From: Blastococcus sp. TF02A-26
GTDB lineage: Bacteria > Actinomycetota > Actinomycetes > Mycobacteriales > Geodermatophilaceae
Assembly: GCF_003319125.1 (NCBI RefSeq)
Contig: NZ_QOHG01000020.1
Coordinates: 24,192 to 88,191 of the forward strand
Direction of reading: 5' to 3'
Length of the DNA stretch: 64,000 nucleotides
Shown: positions 37,405 to 46,220 of the stretch, one piece after another
Layout: each line of letters opens with the position of its first letter
Position numbering within the stretch: position 1 is the first letter of the stretch
Program-made: the position numbers and the translations under genes
The notes under the pieces: generated by a model
Databases searched by the model: none
Told to the model about the DNA's origin: nothing
The model's input: the letters and a program-made list of their open reading frames with translations, nothing else

Positions 37405-38574
37405 TCAGAGGAGCCGGCGGGCCCCCGGCGAGGGGACGGCGAGGGAGGTCCGAGGCGCGCCGTACCCCTCTGCCCCGAATCGCCGTGTGATCACCTCGGT
37501 CACCCGATCGACGGACACGGCTGTGACCAGCACGATCGCGCTGCCGCCGAATCCGCCGCCGACCATCCGGGCGCCCTCGGCGCCGGCCTCCAGCGCGGCC
37601 GCCACGCAGGTGTCCAGCTCGGGGGTCGAGATCTCGAAGTCGTCGCGCAGGGAGGCGTGGCCGGCGGTGAGCACCGGACCCGCCGCCCGCGGGTCCCCGG
37701 TGTCGCGCAGCAGCCGCACGACCTCGAGCACGCGGGCGTCCTCGGTGACCACGTGGCGGGCGCGGCGCAGCAGGACGGCGCCGCCCTCCGTGCCGTCGTC
37801 CAGCGGGGCGAGCGCGGCGACGTCGGGCACGTCGCGCAGCGCGCGCACGCCCAGTTGCTCCGCGGCCTGCTCGCACTCCCGGCGCCGGTCGCCGTAGCCC
37901 CCGGTGGCGTGGCTGTGCGTCGTCCCGGTGTCGACGACGAGGAGCACCAGCCCCGCGGCCTCGAGGTCCAGCGGGACCTGGTGGCTGCTGCGGTCGCGGG
38001 TGTCGAGGAAGAGGGCGTGGCCGGCGGTGCACAGCAGCGACGCCGACTGGTCGAGGATCCCGGTCGGCGCACCGACGAAGTCGTTCTCGGCGGTACGGGC
38101 GACGTCGACCAGGTCGGCGGTCGACAGCTCCGGCGCCGTCAGGTCGCGCAGCGCGAGCGCCACCGAGCACGACAGCGCCGCCGACGACGACAGCCCCATG
38201 CCCGCGGGCACGTCGCCGTCGACCAGCACGCTCACCCCGCCCGGCACCCGGTCCCGCAGCTCCGCGACCACGCCTGCGGGGTAGCCGGCCCAGCCGTCGG
38301 GCCGCCCCGGCGCCAGGTCGGCCAGCTCCAGCTCGACGCGCTGGTCGGGGTGCTGCGCGGAGACGAGGGCGACCCGGCCGTCGGTGCGCCGGGCCACCGC
38401 CGCCCGGGTGGTCTGGCCGAGCGCCACCGGCAGGACGAAGCCCTCGTTGTAGTCGGTGTGCTCGCCGATGACGTTGACCCGGCCGGGTGCCGCCCAGACG
38501 CCCTCCGGTTCGGCGTCGAACGCCGTCGCGAAGGCCGCGCGGGCCGCTGCGCCCAGCTCGGGGTCGGGGGTCAC
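37405..38574 (-). CDS. galK: Galactokinase
   Basis: A 389-residue GHMP-family kinase that phosphorylates galactose. The galactose motif is GRVNVIGEHTDYNEGFVLP, the ATP loop is PAGMGLSSSAALS, and the C-terminal motif is GGGFGGSAIVL. The start is GTG 38574 in a GTGA overlap with galT; another GTG lies one codon upstream. It is the second gene of the Leloir operon; galE is not in the window. Confidence 0.96.
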   Translation of the reverse strand: MTPDPELGAAARAAFATAFDAEPEGVWAAPGRVNVIGEHTDYNEGFVLPVALGQTTRAAVARRTDGRVALVSAQHPDQRVELELADLAPGRPDGWAGYPAGVVAELRDRVPGGVSVLVDGDVPAGMGLSSSAALSCSVALALRDLTAPELSTADLVDVARTAENDFVGAPTGILDQSASLLCTAGHALFLDTRDRSSHQVPLDLEAAGLVLLVVDTGTTHSHATGGYGDRRRECEQAAEQLGVRALRDVPDVAALAPLDDGTEGGAVLLRRARHVVTEDARVLEVVRLLRDTGDPRAAGPVLTAGHASLRDDFEISTPELDTCVAAALEAGAEGARMVGGGFGGSAIVLVTAVSVDRVTEVITRRFGAEGYGAPRTSLAVPSPGARRLL

Positions 38575-39662
38575 CACGTCGTGGTCCGCAGCTGTTCGGC
38601 GACGTCCTCGGGGCTGGTGTCGCTGATGAACGCCCCGATGCCGGACTCCGAGCCGGCCAGGTACTTCAGCTTGCCCGGAGCGCGACGGAAGCTGAACAGC
38701 TGGAGGTGCAGCCACCACTCCTCCCGGCCGCGGTGCACCGGCGCCTGGTTCCAGGCGGCGATGTAGTTCATCGGCTCGTCGAAGCGGTGCGCGAAGCGGC
38801 CGAGGGAGTCGCCGAAGAGCTCGGCCAGCGCCGCGCGCTCCTCGCCGGTCAGCGCGGGCAGGTCGGGCACCCGCCGGTGCGGGAACAGCTGGAGCTCGTA
38901 GGGCCACCGGGCCGCGGCCGGCACGAACGCCGTCCAGTGCTCGTTGGCGGCCACCACGCGGGGACCGCTGCGCTCGGCGGCCACGACGTCGGCGAGGAGG
39001 TCCCCGCCGGTCTCCGCCCGGTGCCGCTCGACCGAGGCCAGGATCCGCTCCACCCGCGACGGGAGGAACGGGTAGGCGTAGACCTGCCCGTGCGGGTGGC
39101 CCAGCGTCACCCCGATCTCCTCGCCGTGGTTCTCGAACGGGAAGACGTACTCGACGCCCTCGATCGCCGACAGCGCCGACGTCCGGTCGGCCCAGACGTC
39201 GACGAGCAGCCGCAGCCGCTCCGGGCCGAGGTCGGCCGGGACGCGGTCGTGGTCGCTGGTGAAGACCACGACCTCGCAGCGGCCGAACCCGGGCCGCTGG
39301 AGGGCGTACGGGGCACCGGGGGCGGCCGGGGGCACGTCCGGGTCGACGCCGGTGGCCAGCGACGAGAACCGGTTCTCGAAGACGACGACCTGGTACTCGG
39401 CCTCGGGCACCTCCGTCGGCGGGCGACCGGGCCGGGTCGGGCACAGCGGGCACTGGTCGGCCGGCGGGAGGAAGGTCCGCGACTGGCGGTGCGAGGCGTA
39501 GGCCACCCACTCCCCCAGCAGCGCGTCCCAGCGCAGCTGCGAGCGGGTGCTGACCGGGGGGAGGTCGCGGGTGTCGACGGCGTCCCGGGGAGCCGACGAC
39601 CCGTCGACGTCGTAGTAGACGATCTCCCGGCCATCGGCCAGCCGACGACTGGTACGGATCAC
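38571..39662 (-). CDS. galT: Galactose-1-phosphate uridylyltransferase
   Basis: A 363-residue HIT-superfamily enzyme. The catalytic motif is GHPHGQVYAYPF with the nucleophilic histidine, and CPLCP supplies zinc ligands near the N terminus. It exchanges UDP between glucose and galactose 1-phosphates. The GTG at 39662 was chosen because TAGCGT lies 7 bases upstream, the pattern of a leaderless transcript, and because the longer frame reads into the tRNA-Glu region. Confidence 0.96.
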   Translation of the reverse strand: MIRTSRRLADGREIVYYDVDGSSAPRDAVDTRDLPPVSTRSQLRWDALLGEWVAYASHRQSRTFLPPADQCPLCPTRPGRPPTEVPEAEYQVVVFENRFSSLATGVDPDVPPAAPGAPYALQRPGFGRCEVVVFTSDHDRVPADLGPERLRLLVDVWADRTSALSAIEGVEYVFPFENHGEEIGVTLGHPHGQVYAYPFLPSRVERILASVERHRAETGGDLLADVVAAERSGPRVVAANEHWTAFVPAAARWPYELQLFPHRRVPDLPALTGEERAALAELFGDSLGRFAHRFDEPMNYIAAWNQAPVHRGREEWWLHLQLFSFRRAPGKLKYLAGSESGIGAFISDTSPEDVAEQLRTTTW

Positions 39663-39669
39663 GGAGGCG

Positions 39670-39675
39670 ACGCTA
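39670..39675 (-). promoter_or_regulatory. Putative -10 element of galT
   Basis: TAGCGT on the minus strand, 7 bases before the galT GTG; no ribosome binding site lies between, so a leaderless mRNA is likely. Confidence 0.45.
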
Positions 39676-39727
39676 GTCCCGCCCCTGGTCAGCCGCCTGA
39701 GCGGGGCACCGGGGGCCCGGGAACGGC

Positions 39728-39760
39728 GAGAGCCCCCGGCCGGGGAGGCCGGGGGCTCTC
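39728..39760 (-). terminator. Terminator hairpin after tRNA-Glu copy 1
   Basis: 14-bp stem: GAGAGCCCCCGGCC (39728-39741) with its complement at 39747-39760, loop of 5. It lies 7 bases from the 3' end of the tRNA. Confidence 0.8.
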
Positions 39761-39767
39761 GAGCGCG

Positions 39768-39840
39768 TAGCCCCGAAGGGATTCGAACCCTCGCTACCGC
39801 CGTGAGAGGGCGGCGTCCTGGGCCGCTAGACGACGGGGCC
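39768..39840 (-). tRNA. tRNA-Glu (CTC), copy 1
   Basis: 73 bases without encoded CCA. It has a full cloverleaf with acceptor GGCCCCG/CGGGGCT (first pair G-U), T-arm GGTTCGAATCC and anticodon stem CCGCC/GGCGG with loop CTCTCAC, giving anticodon CTC. Identical to the copy at 39944-40016. Confidence 0.96.
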
Positions 39841-39904
39841 GGACACCGACATCCTGCCATGCCCGCCGACGGCCTCGACGACGGGGGCCGGACCCGGGAA
39901 CGGC

Positions 39905-39936
39905 GAGAGCCCCCGGCCGGGGGGCCGGGGGCTCTC
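39905..39936 (-). terminator. Terminator hairpin after tRNA-Glu copy 2
   Basis: The same 14-bp stem as at 39728-39760 (39905-39918 with 39923-39936), loop GGGG. It should stop transcription from the tRNA-Gln promoter before tRNA-Glu copy 1. Confidence 0.8.
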
Positions 39937-39943
39937 GTGCGCG

Positions 39944-40016
39944 TAGCCCCGAAGGGATTCGAACCCTCGCTACCGCCGTGAGAGGGCGGCGTCCTGGGCC
40001 GCTAGACGACGGGGCC
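39944..40016 (-). tRNA. tRNA-Glu (CTC), copy 2
   Basis: 73 bases, identical to 39768-39840. It follows tRNA-Gln by 46 bases with no obvious promoter between, so the two are probably co-transcribed. Confidence 0.96.
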
Positions 40017-40062
40017 GTGCGGTGGTGCTTGAGGACGTCACCGCCGGAGCGGTGCTTCCTCG

Positions 40063-40134
40063 CTGGGGTACCAGGACTCGAACCTAGACTAACGGAACCA
40101 GAAACCGTCGGGCTGCCAATTACCCCATACCCCA
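40063..40134 (-). tRNA. tRNA-Gln (CTG)
   Basis: 72 bases without CCA. Acceptor TGGGGTA/TACCCCA, T-arm GGTTCGAGTCC, anticodon loop TTCTGGT giving CTG. The pair 31-39 is T-T. A Gln-Glu tRNA pair next to gltX is also found in mycobacteria. Confidence 0.95.
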
Positions 40135-40165
40135 AGGGTCGTGCACGCCTCGCGGCGCGGTGACC

Positions 40166-40171
40166 ACCATA
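40166..40171 (-). promoter_or_regulatory. Putative -10 element of the tRNA-Gln/tRNA-Glu unit
   Basis: TATGGT on the minus strand, 31 bases before the tRNA-Gln 5' end. No clear -35 box. Confidence 0.45.
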
Positions 40172-40207
40172 CCCGACCCGCTGAGGGCGCCGGTGCACCC
40201 CCCTCCC

Positions 40208-41449
40208 TCAGCGGGGCGCGGCGCCGATCGGTGGCGGGCGGAGGTCCTGCGCCCGGGTGAGCACGGCAGGTGGACGGCGGGCCACCGAGCGCCGCACGAG
40301 CAGCACGAACGCCGCCATCGCCAGGACGTCGAGGACCACCACCAGCAGGCCCGACCAGCCGGTGACCGAGGCGTCGGTCTGCACGCCTTCCCCCAGCGCG
40401 CCGGCGAGCAGGAAGACCAGCACGTTGTTGACCGCGTGCAGGACGATCGCGGCCTCCAGCCCGCCGGTCAGCCACACCACCGCCGACGCCGCCAGCCCGA
40501 AGGCGAACCGGTCGAGGAAGAGCAGGAGGTCCCCGGGCAGGTGCGCCAGCGAGAAGAGCGCCGCGGTCAGCACCCCGGCGACCAGCGCGCCGGCCCGCTC
40601 GCGCCCGATCCAGGCGGCGATCGCCTGGCTGAGGTAGCCGCGGAAGACGTACTCCTCGGCGGCCGACTGCAGGGGCGTGGTGAGCAGCACGAGGAGCACC
40701 AGCGCCGCGAAGGAGCGGACCGGACCGCTGACCTCCGCGCCGTCGTCGAAGGCGACGCCGAGCAGGAGCTGGACGAGGATGCCCGCGCCGAGGGTGAGCA
40801 GCGCGAGCGGCACGTAAGCGCGGAACAGGTCCCAGCGCAAGCGGCCGATCACCGAGGACGACCACCCGATGCCCATCTGGTGGGCCGCCACCCAGCACAG
40901 CCACACCACGGGTATCGCGACCACGAGGCTGAGGTTGGTGATCAGCAGCGTCACCGGGTCGGTGAGGTCCGTGAAGCCGAGGTCGACCTCCCCGCGGGAG
41001 ACGACGGCCAGCGCGCCGGCGAACACGACGGCGAACGCGCCCACGGTGTAGACGACGGCGAACAGGAACAGCCCGAGCAGCGGCTGCCACCAGCGCCACG
41101 TCCGCGAGCGCATCACCAGCAGGAACGGCGTGGGCACGTCGTGCGGCAGTGGCGTGGGCAGCGCCCAGGGCGGCGGCCCACCCCACGGCGGCGGCCCGGC
41201 CCAGGGCGGTGGCCCGGCCAGGTGCGTGTGCGGGCCCGGCGGCATCGGCACCGGCCCCAGCGGCCAGGGGACCGGGCCCGGGGCGCCCGGGGACGGCCAC
41301 GGCCCCCAGGCACCGGGCGCGCCCGGCGGGAGCGGCCGGTGCAGCCCCGGGAGGACGCCGGGCACCTGCGGCGGCGCCCCGTAGCGGGCCGTGGGCGGCG
41401 GGCCGGTGTAGCTCTCGCCGTCCCCCTGCGCCGTCCCCGGCACCGTCAT
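40208..41449 (-). CDS. CPBP family intramembrane metalloprotease
   Basis: A 413-residue protein. The first 110 residues are a Pro/Gly/Trp-rich soluble tail with repeated GPPPW units. About eight membrane helices follow. The CPBP/ABI motifs are present: EEYVFRGYL (EExxxR), FSLAHLPGD (FxxxH) and HAVNN (HxxxN). The family includes Rce1-type and SavAct-like intramembrane proteases; the substrate is unknown. The ATG overlaps the gltX stop (ATGA), so it is part of the FAH-gltX operon. Confidence 0.88.
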   Translation of the reverse strand: MTVPGTAQGDGESYTGPPPTARYGAPPQVPGVLPGLHRPLPPGAPGAWGPWPSPGAPGPVPWPLGPVPMPPGPHTHLAGPPPWAGPPPWGGPPPWALPTPLPHDVPTPFLLVMRSRTWRWWQPLLGLFLFAVVYTVGAFAVVFAGALAVVSRGEVDLGFTDLTDPVTLLITNLSLVVAIPVVWLCWVAAHQMGIGWSSSVIGRLRWDLFRAYVPLALLTLGAGILVQLLLGVAFDDGAEVSGPVRSFAALVLLVLLTTPLQSAAEEYVFRGYLSQAIAAWIGRERAGALVAGVLTAALFSLAHLPGDLLLFLDRFAFGLAASAVVWLTGGLEAAIVLHAVNNVLVFLLAGALGEGVQTDASVTGWSGLLVVVLDVLAMAAFVLLVRRSVARRPPAVLTRAQDLRPPPIGAAPR

Positions 41450-42924
41450 CCCCCGGTGTGCCCGCGAGCGGCGGCCAGCCGGGCGAGCGTGCGCTCCCGG
41501 CCGAGCAGCTCGATGGACTCGTACAGCGGCGGGGAGACCGTGCGGCCGCTGACCGCGACCCGCACCGGCCCGAAGGCCTGCCGTGGCTTGCGCCCCAGAC
41601 CGTCGACGAGCGCGGCCTTGAGCGCCTCCTCGACGGCGGCGGTGGACCAGTCGGCGAGGTCGGCCAGCGCCGCGGTGGCGGCGTCCAGGACCTCGGCGGC
41701 GTCGGCGCCGGCGAGCTGCTTGGCGGCGGCCGCGGGGTCGATCTCCACCTCGTCGGTGAAGAGGAAGCCCAGCAGCCCGACCGCGTCGGAGAGGACGATC
41801 ATCCGCTCCTGCGCGAGCGGGGCGATGGCCCGCAGCACCCGCTCCTGCTCCTCGGTGGGTGGGTCGGCGACCAGCCCGGCGCCGGCGAGGAAGGGGCGCA
41901 CGTGCCCGAGGAACTCCTCGAGGGGCAGGGCGCGCAGGTGGGTGGCGTTGATCGCCTCGGCCTTCTTGAGGTCGAAGCGGGCCGGGTTGGCGCTCACCCG
42001 GGTGACGTCGAAGGCCTCGACCAGCTCGGCGACGGAGAACACGTCCCGGTCGTCGGCGATCGCCCAGCCCAGCAGCGCCAGGTAGTTGATGAGGCCGTCG
42101 GGCAGGAAGCCGCGCTCGCGGTAGACGTCGAAGTTCGACTGCGGATCGCGCTTGGAGAGCTTCTTGTTGCCCTCGCCGAACACCAGCGGCAGGTGGCCGA
42201 AGCGCGGGGTGCCCCGCGCGACGCCGATGGCGGTCAGCGCCTCGTACAGCGCGATCTGCCGGGGGGTGGAGGGCAGCAGGTCCTCGCCGCGCAGCACGTC
42301 GGTGATGCCCATCAGGGCGTCGTCCACCGGGTTGGTGAAGGGGTAGAGCGGAGCGCCGTTGCCGCGCATCAGCACGAAGTCCGGCACCGATCCCGCGGCG
42401 AAGGAGATGTCCCCGCGGACCAGGTCGGTCCAGGCGATGTCGGTGTCGGGCATCCGCAGCCGCAGCACCGGCGAGCGGCCCTCGTCGCGGAACGCCTGCT
42501 TCTGCGCGTCGGTGAGGTCCCGGTCGGCGTTGTCGTAGCCGAGCTTCGGGTCCTGCCCGGCCGCCCGGCGCCGGGCGTCGACCTCCTCGTTGGTGGAGAA
42601 CGACTCGTAGGCGTGCCCGGAGGCGAGCAGCTTCTCCGCGATCTCCCGGTAGACCTCCGACCGCTCCGACTGCCGGTAGGGCCCGTTCGGGCCGCCGACC
42701 TCGGGGCCCTCGTCCCAGTCCATGCCCAGCCAGCGCATGCAGTCCAGCAGGTGCCGGTAGGACTCGTCGGTGTCGCGGGCGGCGTCGGTGTCCTCGATGC
42801 GGAAGACGAAGGTGCCGCCGGTGTGCCGGGCGTGTGCCCAGTTGAACAGCGCCGTCCGCATGGCGCCGACGTGGACCAGCCCGGTCGGCGAGGGGCAGAA
42901 GCGGGTCTTGACCGGGGAGGTCAT
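41446..42924 (-). CDS. gltX: Glutamyl-tRNA synthetase
   Basis: A 492-residue class I synthetase. The HIGH-like motif is [18 protein letters not shown] (here HVGA) and the KMSKS equivalent is NKKLSKRDP. The C-terminal anticodon-binding part is helical. The gene is encoded near two tRNA-Glu genes and one tRNA-Gln. Actinobacteria often use a non-discriminating GluRS plus the GatCAB amidotransferase for Gln-tRNA; this cannot be judged here. The ATG overlaps the stop of the FAH gene. Confidence 0.97.
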   Translation of the reverse strand: MTSPVKTRFCPSPTGLVHVGAMRTALFNWAHARHTGGTFVFRIEDTDAARDTDESYRHLLDCMRWLGMDWDEGPEVGGPNGPYRQSERSEVYREIAEKLLASGHAYESFSTNEEVDARRRAAGQDPKLGYDNADRDLTDAQKQAFRDEGRSPVLRLRMPDTDIAWTDLVRGDISFAAGSVPDFVLMRGNGAPLYPFTNPVDDALMGITDVLRGEDLLPSTPRQIALYEALTAIGVARGTPRFGHLPLVFGEGNKKLSKRDPQSNFDVYRERGFLPDGLINYLALLGWAIADDRDVFSVAELVEAFDVTRVSANPARFDLKKAEAINATHLRALPLEEFLGHVRPFLAGAGLVADPPTEEQERVLRAIAPLAQERMIVLSDAVGLLGFLFTDEVEIDPAAAAKQLAGADAAEVLDAATAALADLADWSTAAVEEALKAALVDGLGRKPRQAFGPVRVAVSGRTVSPPLYESIELLGRERTLARLAAARGHTGG

Positions 42925-43733
42925 CGGGCGCCACCCGCCGACGAGACGGTGTCGGCACCGGAGACCGTGTTGGCCAGCGTGCCCAGGCCCTCGATGGTGA
43001 CCTCCACCCGCTGGCCGGGCGCGATGGGCCCGACGCCGGACGGCGTGCCGGTCAGGACGACGTCGCCGGGCAGCAGCGTCATCACGCGGGAGATGTAGGA
43101 GACCAGCGTCGGGACGTCGAACAGCAGCTGGCTGGTGCGGCCGTCCTGGCGCAGCTCGCCGTCCACGGTGCAGGTGACCTGCAGGTCGGCCGGGTCCTTG
43201 CCGATGCCGGGCAGGTCCGTCTCGATCCACGGCCCGAGCGGGCAGAACGAGTCGAAGCCCTTGGCGCGGGTCCACTGCCCGTCGCTGCGCTGCATGTCGC
43301 GCTCGGTGACGTCGTTGCCGATCGTGTAGCCGAAGATGCTGCCGGGGACCTGCTCCGGGCTGACGTTGCGGGCGCCGCGGGCACCGATGACGACGGCGAG
43401 CTCCGCCTCGTGGTGCACGTTGGTGCTGCCCGGCGGGATGCGGATGGCGTCACCCGGGCCGATGACCGACGTCGAGGGCTTGAGGAACAGCAGCGGCTCC
43501 TTCGGCGCGTCGCCGGTCTTCATCTCCGCGACGTGGGCGGCGTAGTTCTTGCCGACGCAGACGACCTTGCTGGGCAGGATCGGCGAGAGCAGCCGGATGT
43601 CGGCCTGCGGGAACCGCTGCCCGGTGAAGGAGATGGTGCCGAAGGGGTGGCCCTCGATCTGGGCGACCTGACCGTCGCCGTCGAGGACACCGAAGGACAT
43701 GCCGGAGGGCGAGGCGAAGCGGACGATGCGCAC
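42921..43733 (-). CDS. Fumarylacetoacetate hydrolase family protein
   Basis: A 270-residue FAH-superfamily enzyme. The metal site is in [13 protein letters not shown] with a later [14 protein letters not shown] and [13 protein letters not shown]. Members include fumarylpyruvate hydrolases, acylpyruvases and oxaloacetate decarboxylases; the substrate is not determined. The same gene precedes gltX in mycobacteria, so the link is old. The start is GTG 43733, and the stop overlaps the gltX ATG. Confidence 0.9.
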   Translation of the reverse strand: MRIVRFASPSGMSFGVLDGDGQVAQIEGHPFGTISFTGQRFPQADIRLLSPILPSKVVCVGKNYAAHVAEMKTGDAPKEPLLFLKPSTSVIGPGDAIRIPPGSTNVHHEAELAVVIGARGARNVSPEQVPGSIFGYTIGNDVTERDMQRSDGQWTRAKGFDSFCPLGPWIETDLPGIGKDPADLQVTCTVDGELRQDGRTSQLLFDVPTLVSYISRVMTLLPGDVVLTGTPSGVGPIAPGQRVEVTIEGLGTLANTVSGADTVSSAGGAR

Positions 43734-43786
43734 GGGACGAGGCTACTGACCGACCGCTCCGGGCCGCGCCGCCGCCGTCCACCGCC

Positions 43787-43792
43787 TACGGT
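43787..43792 (+). promoter_or_regulatory. Putative -10 element of the VOC gene
   Basis: TACGGT, 8 bases before the ATG at 43801, another likely leaderless start. Confidence 0.4.
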
Positions 43793-43800
43793 CGGGGGCC

Positions 43801-44184
43801 ATGGCCTGCCGTCTGTCCGAGATCGTCGTCGACAGCCGCGACCCCGAGGCCCTCGCGGCCTGGTGGGCCGAGGTGCTCGGGTACCGCGTCCTCGGCCGGG
43901 AGGACGACGGCGCGGTGGAGATCGGACCGGAGGCGGGGTTCGGCGGGGCCGCGCCCACGCTGATCTTCGCGCCGGTGGGCGAGCTGGCGCCGCGCACCGG
44001 CCGGCTGCACCTCGACGTCAACCCGACCGACCGCGACCAGGAGGCGGAGCTGCAGCGGCTGCTCGCCCTCGGCGCGGTGCCGGCCGACGTCGGGCAGACC
44101 GGCGAGGAGTCGTGGCACGTGCTCGCCGACCCCGAGGGCAACCCGTTCTGCCTGCTCCGCAGTCGTCTGGAGGAGATCCCGTGA
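43801..44184 (+). CDS. VOC superfamily protein
   Basis: A 127-residue single-domain vicinal-oxygen-chelate protein. RLSEIVVDSRDPEALAAWWAEVLGY is the typical first module; HLDVNPTDRD and HVLADPEGNPFCLL close the second. The last motif carries the family Glu/Gly pattern (DPEGN). It may be a glyoxalase-like or resistance-type enzyme, or a pure binding protein. The ATG start lies at 43801. The monooxygenase-type gene overlaps its stop. Confidence 0.88.
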   Translation: MACRLSEIVVDSRDPEALAAWWAEVLGYRVLGREDDGAVEIGPEAGFGGAAPTLIFAPVGELAPRTGRLHLDVNPTDRDQEAELQRLLALGAVPADVGQTGEESWHVLADPEGNPFCLLRSRLEEIP

Positions 44185-44510
44185 TCCTGATCGTCGTGAA
44201 GTTCCCGGTCCGCCCCGAGCTCGTGGAGACCTGGCCCGAGCTGGTGCGGGACTACACCGAGGGCTGCCGGGCCGAGGAGGGCAACCTCTTCTTCGACTGG
44301 TCGCGCAGCGTCGAGGAGCCCGACACCTACGTGCTCGTCGAGGGCTTCCGGGACGCCGCCGCCGGCGCCGCCCACGTGGGCACCGACCACTTCAAGGCCT
44401 TCGTCGAGCGCGGTCCGGACCTGGTGGCCCGGCAGCCGCAGATCATCTACATCGACGCGCCGGAGGTCGACGGCTTCGGCCCGATGGGCGAGATCCAGCC
44501 CCGCGGCTGA
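44181..44510 (+). CDS. Antibiotic biosynthesis monooxygenase (ABM) domain protein
   Basis: A 109-residue dimeric alpha-beta barrel protein. ILIVVKFPVRPELVETWPELV and the FDWSRSVEEPDTYVLVEGF stretch fit the ABM/YgiN pattern. Members are small quinol monooxygenases or of unknown role. The GTG overlaps the VOC stop (GTGA), so both proteins are probably made together. Confidence 0.88.
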   Translation: MILIVVKFPVRPELVETWPELVRDYTEGCRAEEGNLFFDWSRSVEEPDTYVLVEGFRDAAAGAAHVGTDHFKAFVERGPDLVARQPQIIYIDAPEVDGFGPMGEIQPRG

Positions 44511-44516
44511 TCCGGG

Positions 44517-44570
44517 TGATGTGCGCCTGCGGCGTGTTCCTGGCCGGGGACACGCCGCAGGCGCACATCA
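44517..44570. terminator. 20-bp perfect hairpin overlapping the cimA stop
   Basis: The arms 44517-44536 and 44551-44570 are perfectly complementary with a 14-base loop. The distal arm contains the cimA stop codon (44568-44570). It lies between convergent genes and has no T-run. Confidence 0.7.
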
Positions 44571-46157
44571 GCGGTGGCGGACGGCGTAGGTGAGGGCGTC
44601 GACCAGCGCGTGCCAGCTGGCCTCGACGACGTTGTCGTGCACGCCGACCGTCGTCCACTCCCCCACACCGTCCGTGGTGTCGATGAGCACGCGGGTGCGG
44701 GCGCTGGTGCCGCCCTTCCAGCCGAGGATGCGGACCTTGTAGTCGGCGAGCTCGACGCCGGCCAGCTCCGGGTACCGGGTCACCAGCGCCTGGCGCAGGG
44801 CGACGTCCAGGGCGTTGACCGGGCCGTTCCCCTCGGCGGTGGAGATGATCCGCTCCGTCGTCCCGTCGGGGTTGGGCACGTGCACCTTCACCGTGGCCTC
44901 GCCGACGACCAGCCCGTTGCCCCAGTGCTCGACGGTGGCGCGGTAGCTCTCCAGCTCGAACAGCGGCGGCGGGGCGTCGGGCAGCTGGGCGCGCAGCAGC
45001 AGCTCGAAGCTGGCGTCGGCGGCCTCGAACGACCAGCCGTCGGCCTCCAGCACCTTGACCTGGTCCACGACCCGGCCGATCGCGTCGGCGTGCCCCTCGA
45101 GGTCGACGCCGAGCTCGCGGCCCTTGAGCTCCACCGAGGCCCGGCCGGCCATCTCGGTGACGAGGATGCGCATGTCGTTGCCGACGACGGCCGGGTCGAG
45201 GTGGTTGTAGAGCTCGGGGCTGACCTTGATCGCGCTGGCGTGCAGGCCGGCCTTGTGCGCGAACGCCGAGGCGCCGACGAAGGGCTGGTGGTCGTCGGGG
45301 GCGATGTTGGCCAGCTCGGCGATCGCGTGGCTGACCCGCTGCAGCTCGGGCAGGCACTGCGCGGGCACGACCGGCAGGCCCATCTTGGTGACCAGGTTGG
45401 CGATCAGCTGGAACGTGTCGGCGTTCCCGGCCCGCTCGCCGTAGCCGTTCGCGGTGCCCTGCACGTGGGTCACCCCGGCCTCGACCGCGGCCAGGGTGTT
45501 GGCCACGGCGCACCCGGTGTCGTTCTGGCAGTGGATGCCGAGCTTCCCGCCGGTGCGGGCGCGGACGTCGGCCACCGCCCGGCCGACCGTCATCGGCAGC
45601 ATGCCGCCGTTGGTGTCGCAGAGGACGCCGACCTCCGCGCCGGCCCCGAACGCCGCCTCGAGCACCCGCACCCCGTAGTCGGGATCGGCGGCGTACCCGT
45701 CGAAGAAGTGCTCGCAGTCGACGAACACCCGCCGGCCGTGCGCCACCAGGTGGGCGACGGTGTCGGCCACCATCGCCATGTTCTCCTCCAGCGTCGTGCG
45801 CAGCGCCTCGCGCACGTGCCGCACGTCGGACTTCGCGACCAGGCAGACCACCGGCGTCCCGGCCTCCAGGAGCGCGGCGACCTGCGGGTCGTCCTCGACG
45901 CGGACGCCGGCCTTGCGGGTGGCGCCGAAGGCGACCAGCTGGGCGTGCTCGAGCTTCAGCTCGGTGCGGGCGCGGGCGAAGAACTCGGTGTCCTTGGGCA
46001 GCGCCCCCGGCCAGCCGCCCTCGATGTAGCCGACGCCGATCTCGTCCAGCAGCCGGGCCACGGCCAGCTTGTCGGCGACCGAGTAGCTCACGCCCTCCCG
46101 CTGGGCACCGTCGCGCAGCGTCGTGTCGAAGACGTGGAAGTCGAGGTCGGTGGACAT
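44568..46157 (-). CDS. cimA: (R)-citramalate synthase
   Basis: A 529-residue enzyme that condenses acetyl-CoA and pyruvate to citramalate, the first step of the threonine-independent isoleucine route. The HMGL-like TIM barrel opens with DTTLRDGAQREGVSYSVADK, carries CDTNGGMLP and HCQNDTGCAVAN for metal and substrate, and a C-terminal LeuA-type allosteric dimer domain follows. Length and C-terminal part fit CimA better than 2-isopropylmalate synthase. The ATG is at 46157 with a GGAGAT ribosome binding site. It is preceded by a leader-peptide attenuator with isoleucine codons. Confidence 0.94.
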   Translation of the reverse strand: MSTDLDFHVFDTTLRDGAQREGVSYSVADKLAVARLLDEIGVGYIEGGWPGALPKDTEFFARARTELKLEHAQLVAFGATRKAGVRVEDDPQVAALLEAGTPVVCLVAKSDVRHVREALRTTLEENMAMVADTVAHLVAHGRRVFVDCEHFFDGYAADPDYGVRVLEAAFGAGAEVGVLCDTNGGMLPMTVGRAVADVRARTGGKLGIHCQNDTGCAVANTLAAVEAGVTHVQGTANGYGERAGNADTFQLIANLVTKMGLPVVPAQCLPELQRVSHAIAELANIAPDDHQPFVGASAFAHKAGLHASAIKVSPELYNHLDPAVVGNDMRILVTEMAGRASVELKGRELGVDLEGHADAIGRVVDQVKVLEADGWSFEAADASFELLLRAQLPDAPPPLFELESYRATVEHWGNGLVVGEATVKVHVPNPDGTTERIISTAEGNGPVNALDVALRQALVTRYPELAGVELADYKVRILGWKGGTSARTRVLIDTTDGVGEWTTVGVHDNVVEASWHALVDALTYAVRHR

Positions 46158-46190
46158 CGGATCTCCTGCAGGGTGTGAGCGGCCCGGACA

Positions 46191-46220
46191 CGAAAAAGAC
46201 CCCCCGGGTACGGGAGGTCT
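46191..46220 (-). terminator. Attenuator terminator of cimA
   Basis: On the minus strand a 10-bp stem (AGACCTCCCG with its partner, one T-G wobble, loop TACC) is followed by a T-run. It lies between the cimA leader ORF and the cimA ATG, 37 bases before the gene. Confidence 0.85.

Larger units (their letters stand above)
39716..40016 (-). repeat. Tandem duplication of terminator plus tRNA-Glu
   Basis: The block from 39716 to 39840 is repeated at 39893-40016. The tRNAs are identical; the terminator differs by one loop base and the flank by one substitution. The copies are separated by about 50 unrelated bases. Confidence 0.9.

Noticed and set aside
39716..40134. tRNA cluster as attachment site of a mobile element
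   Set aside because: No integrase or truncated tRNA copies flank it; the duplicated tRNA-Glu is complete with its terminator.
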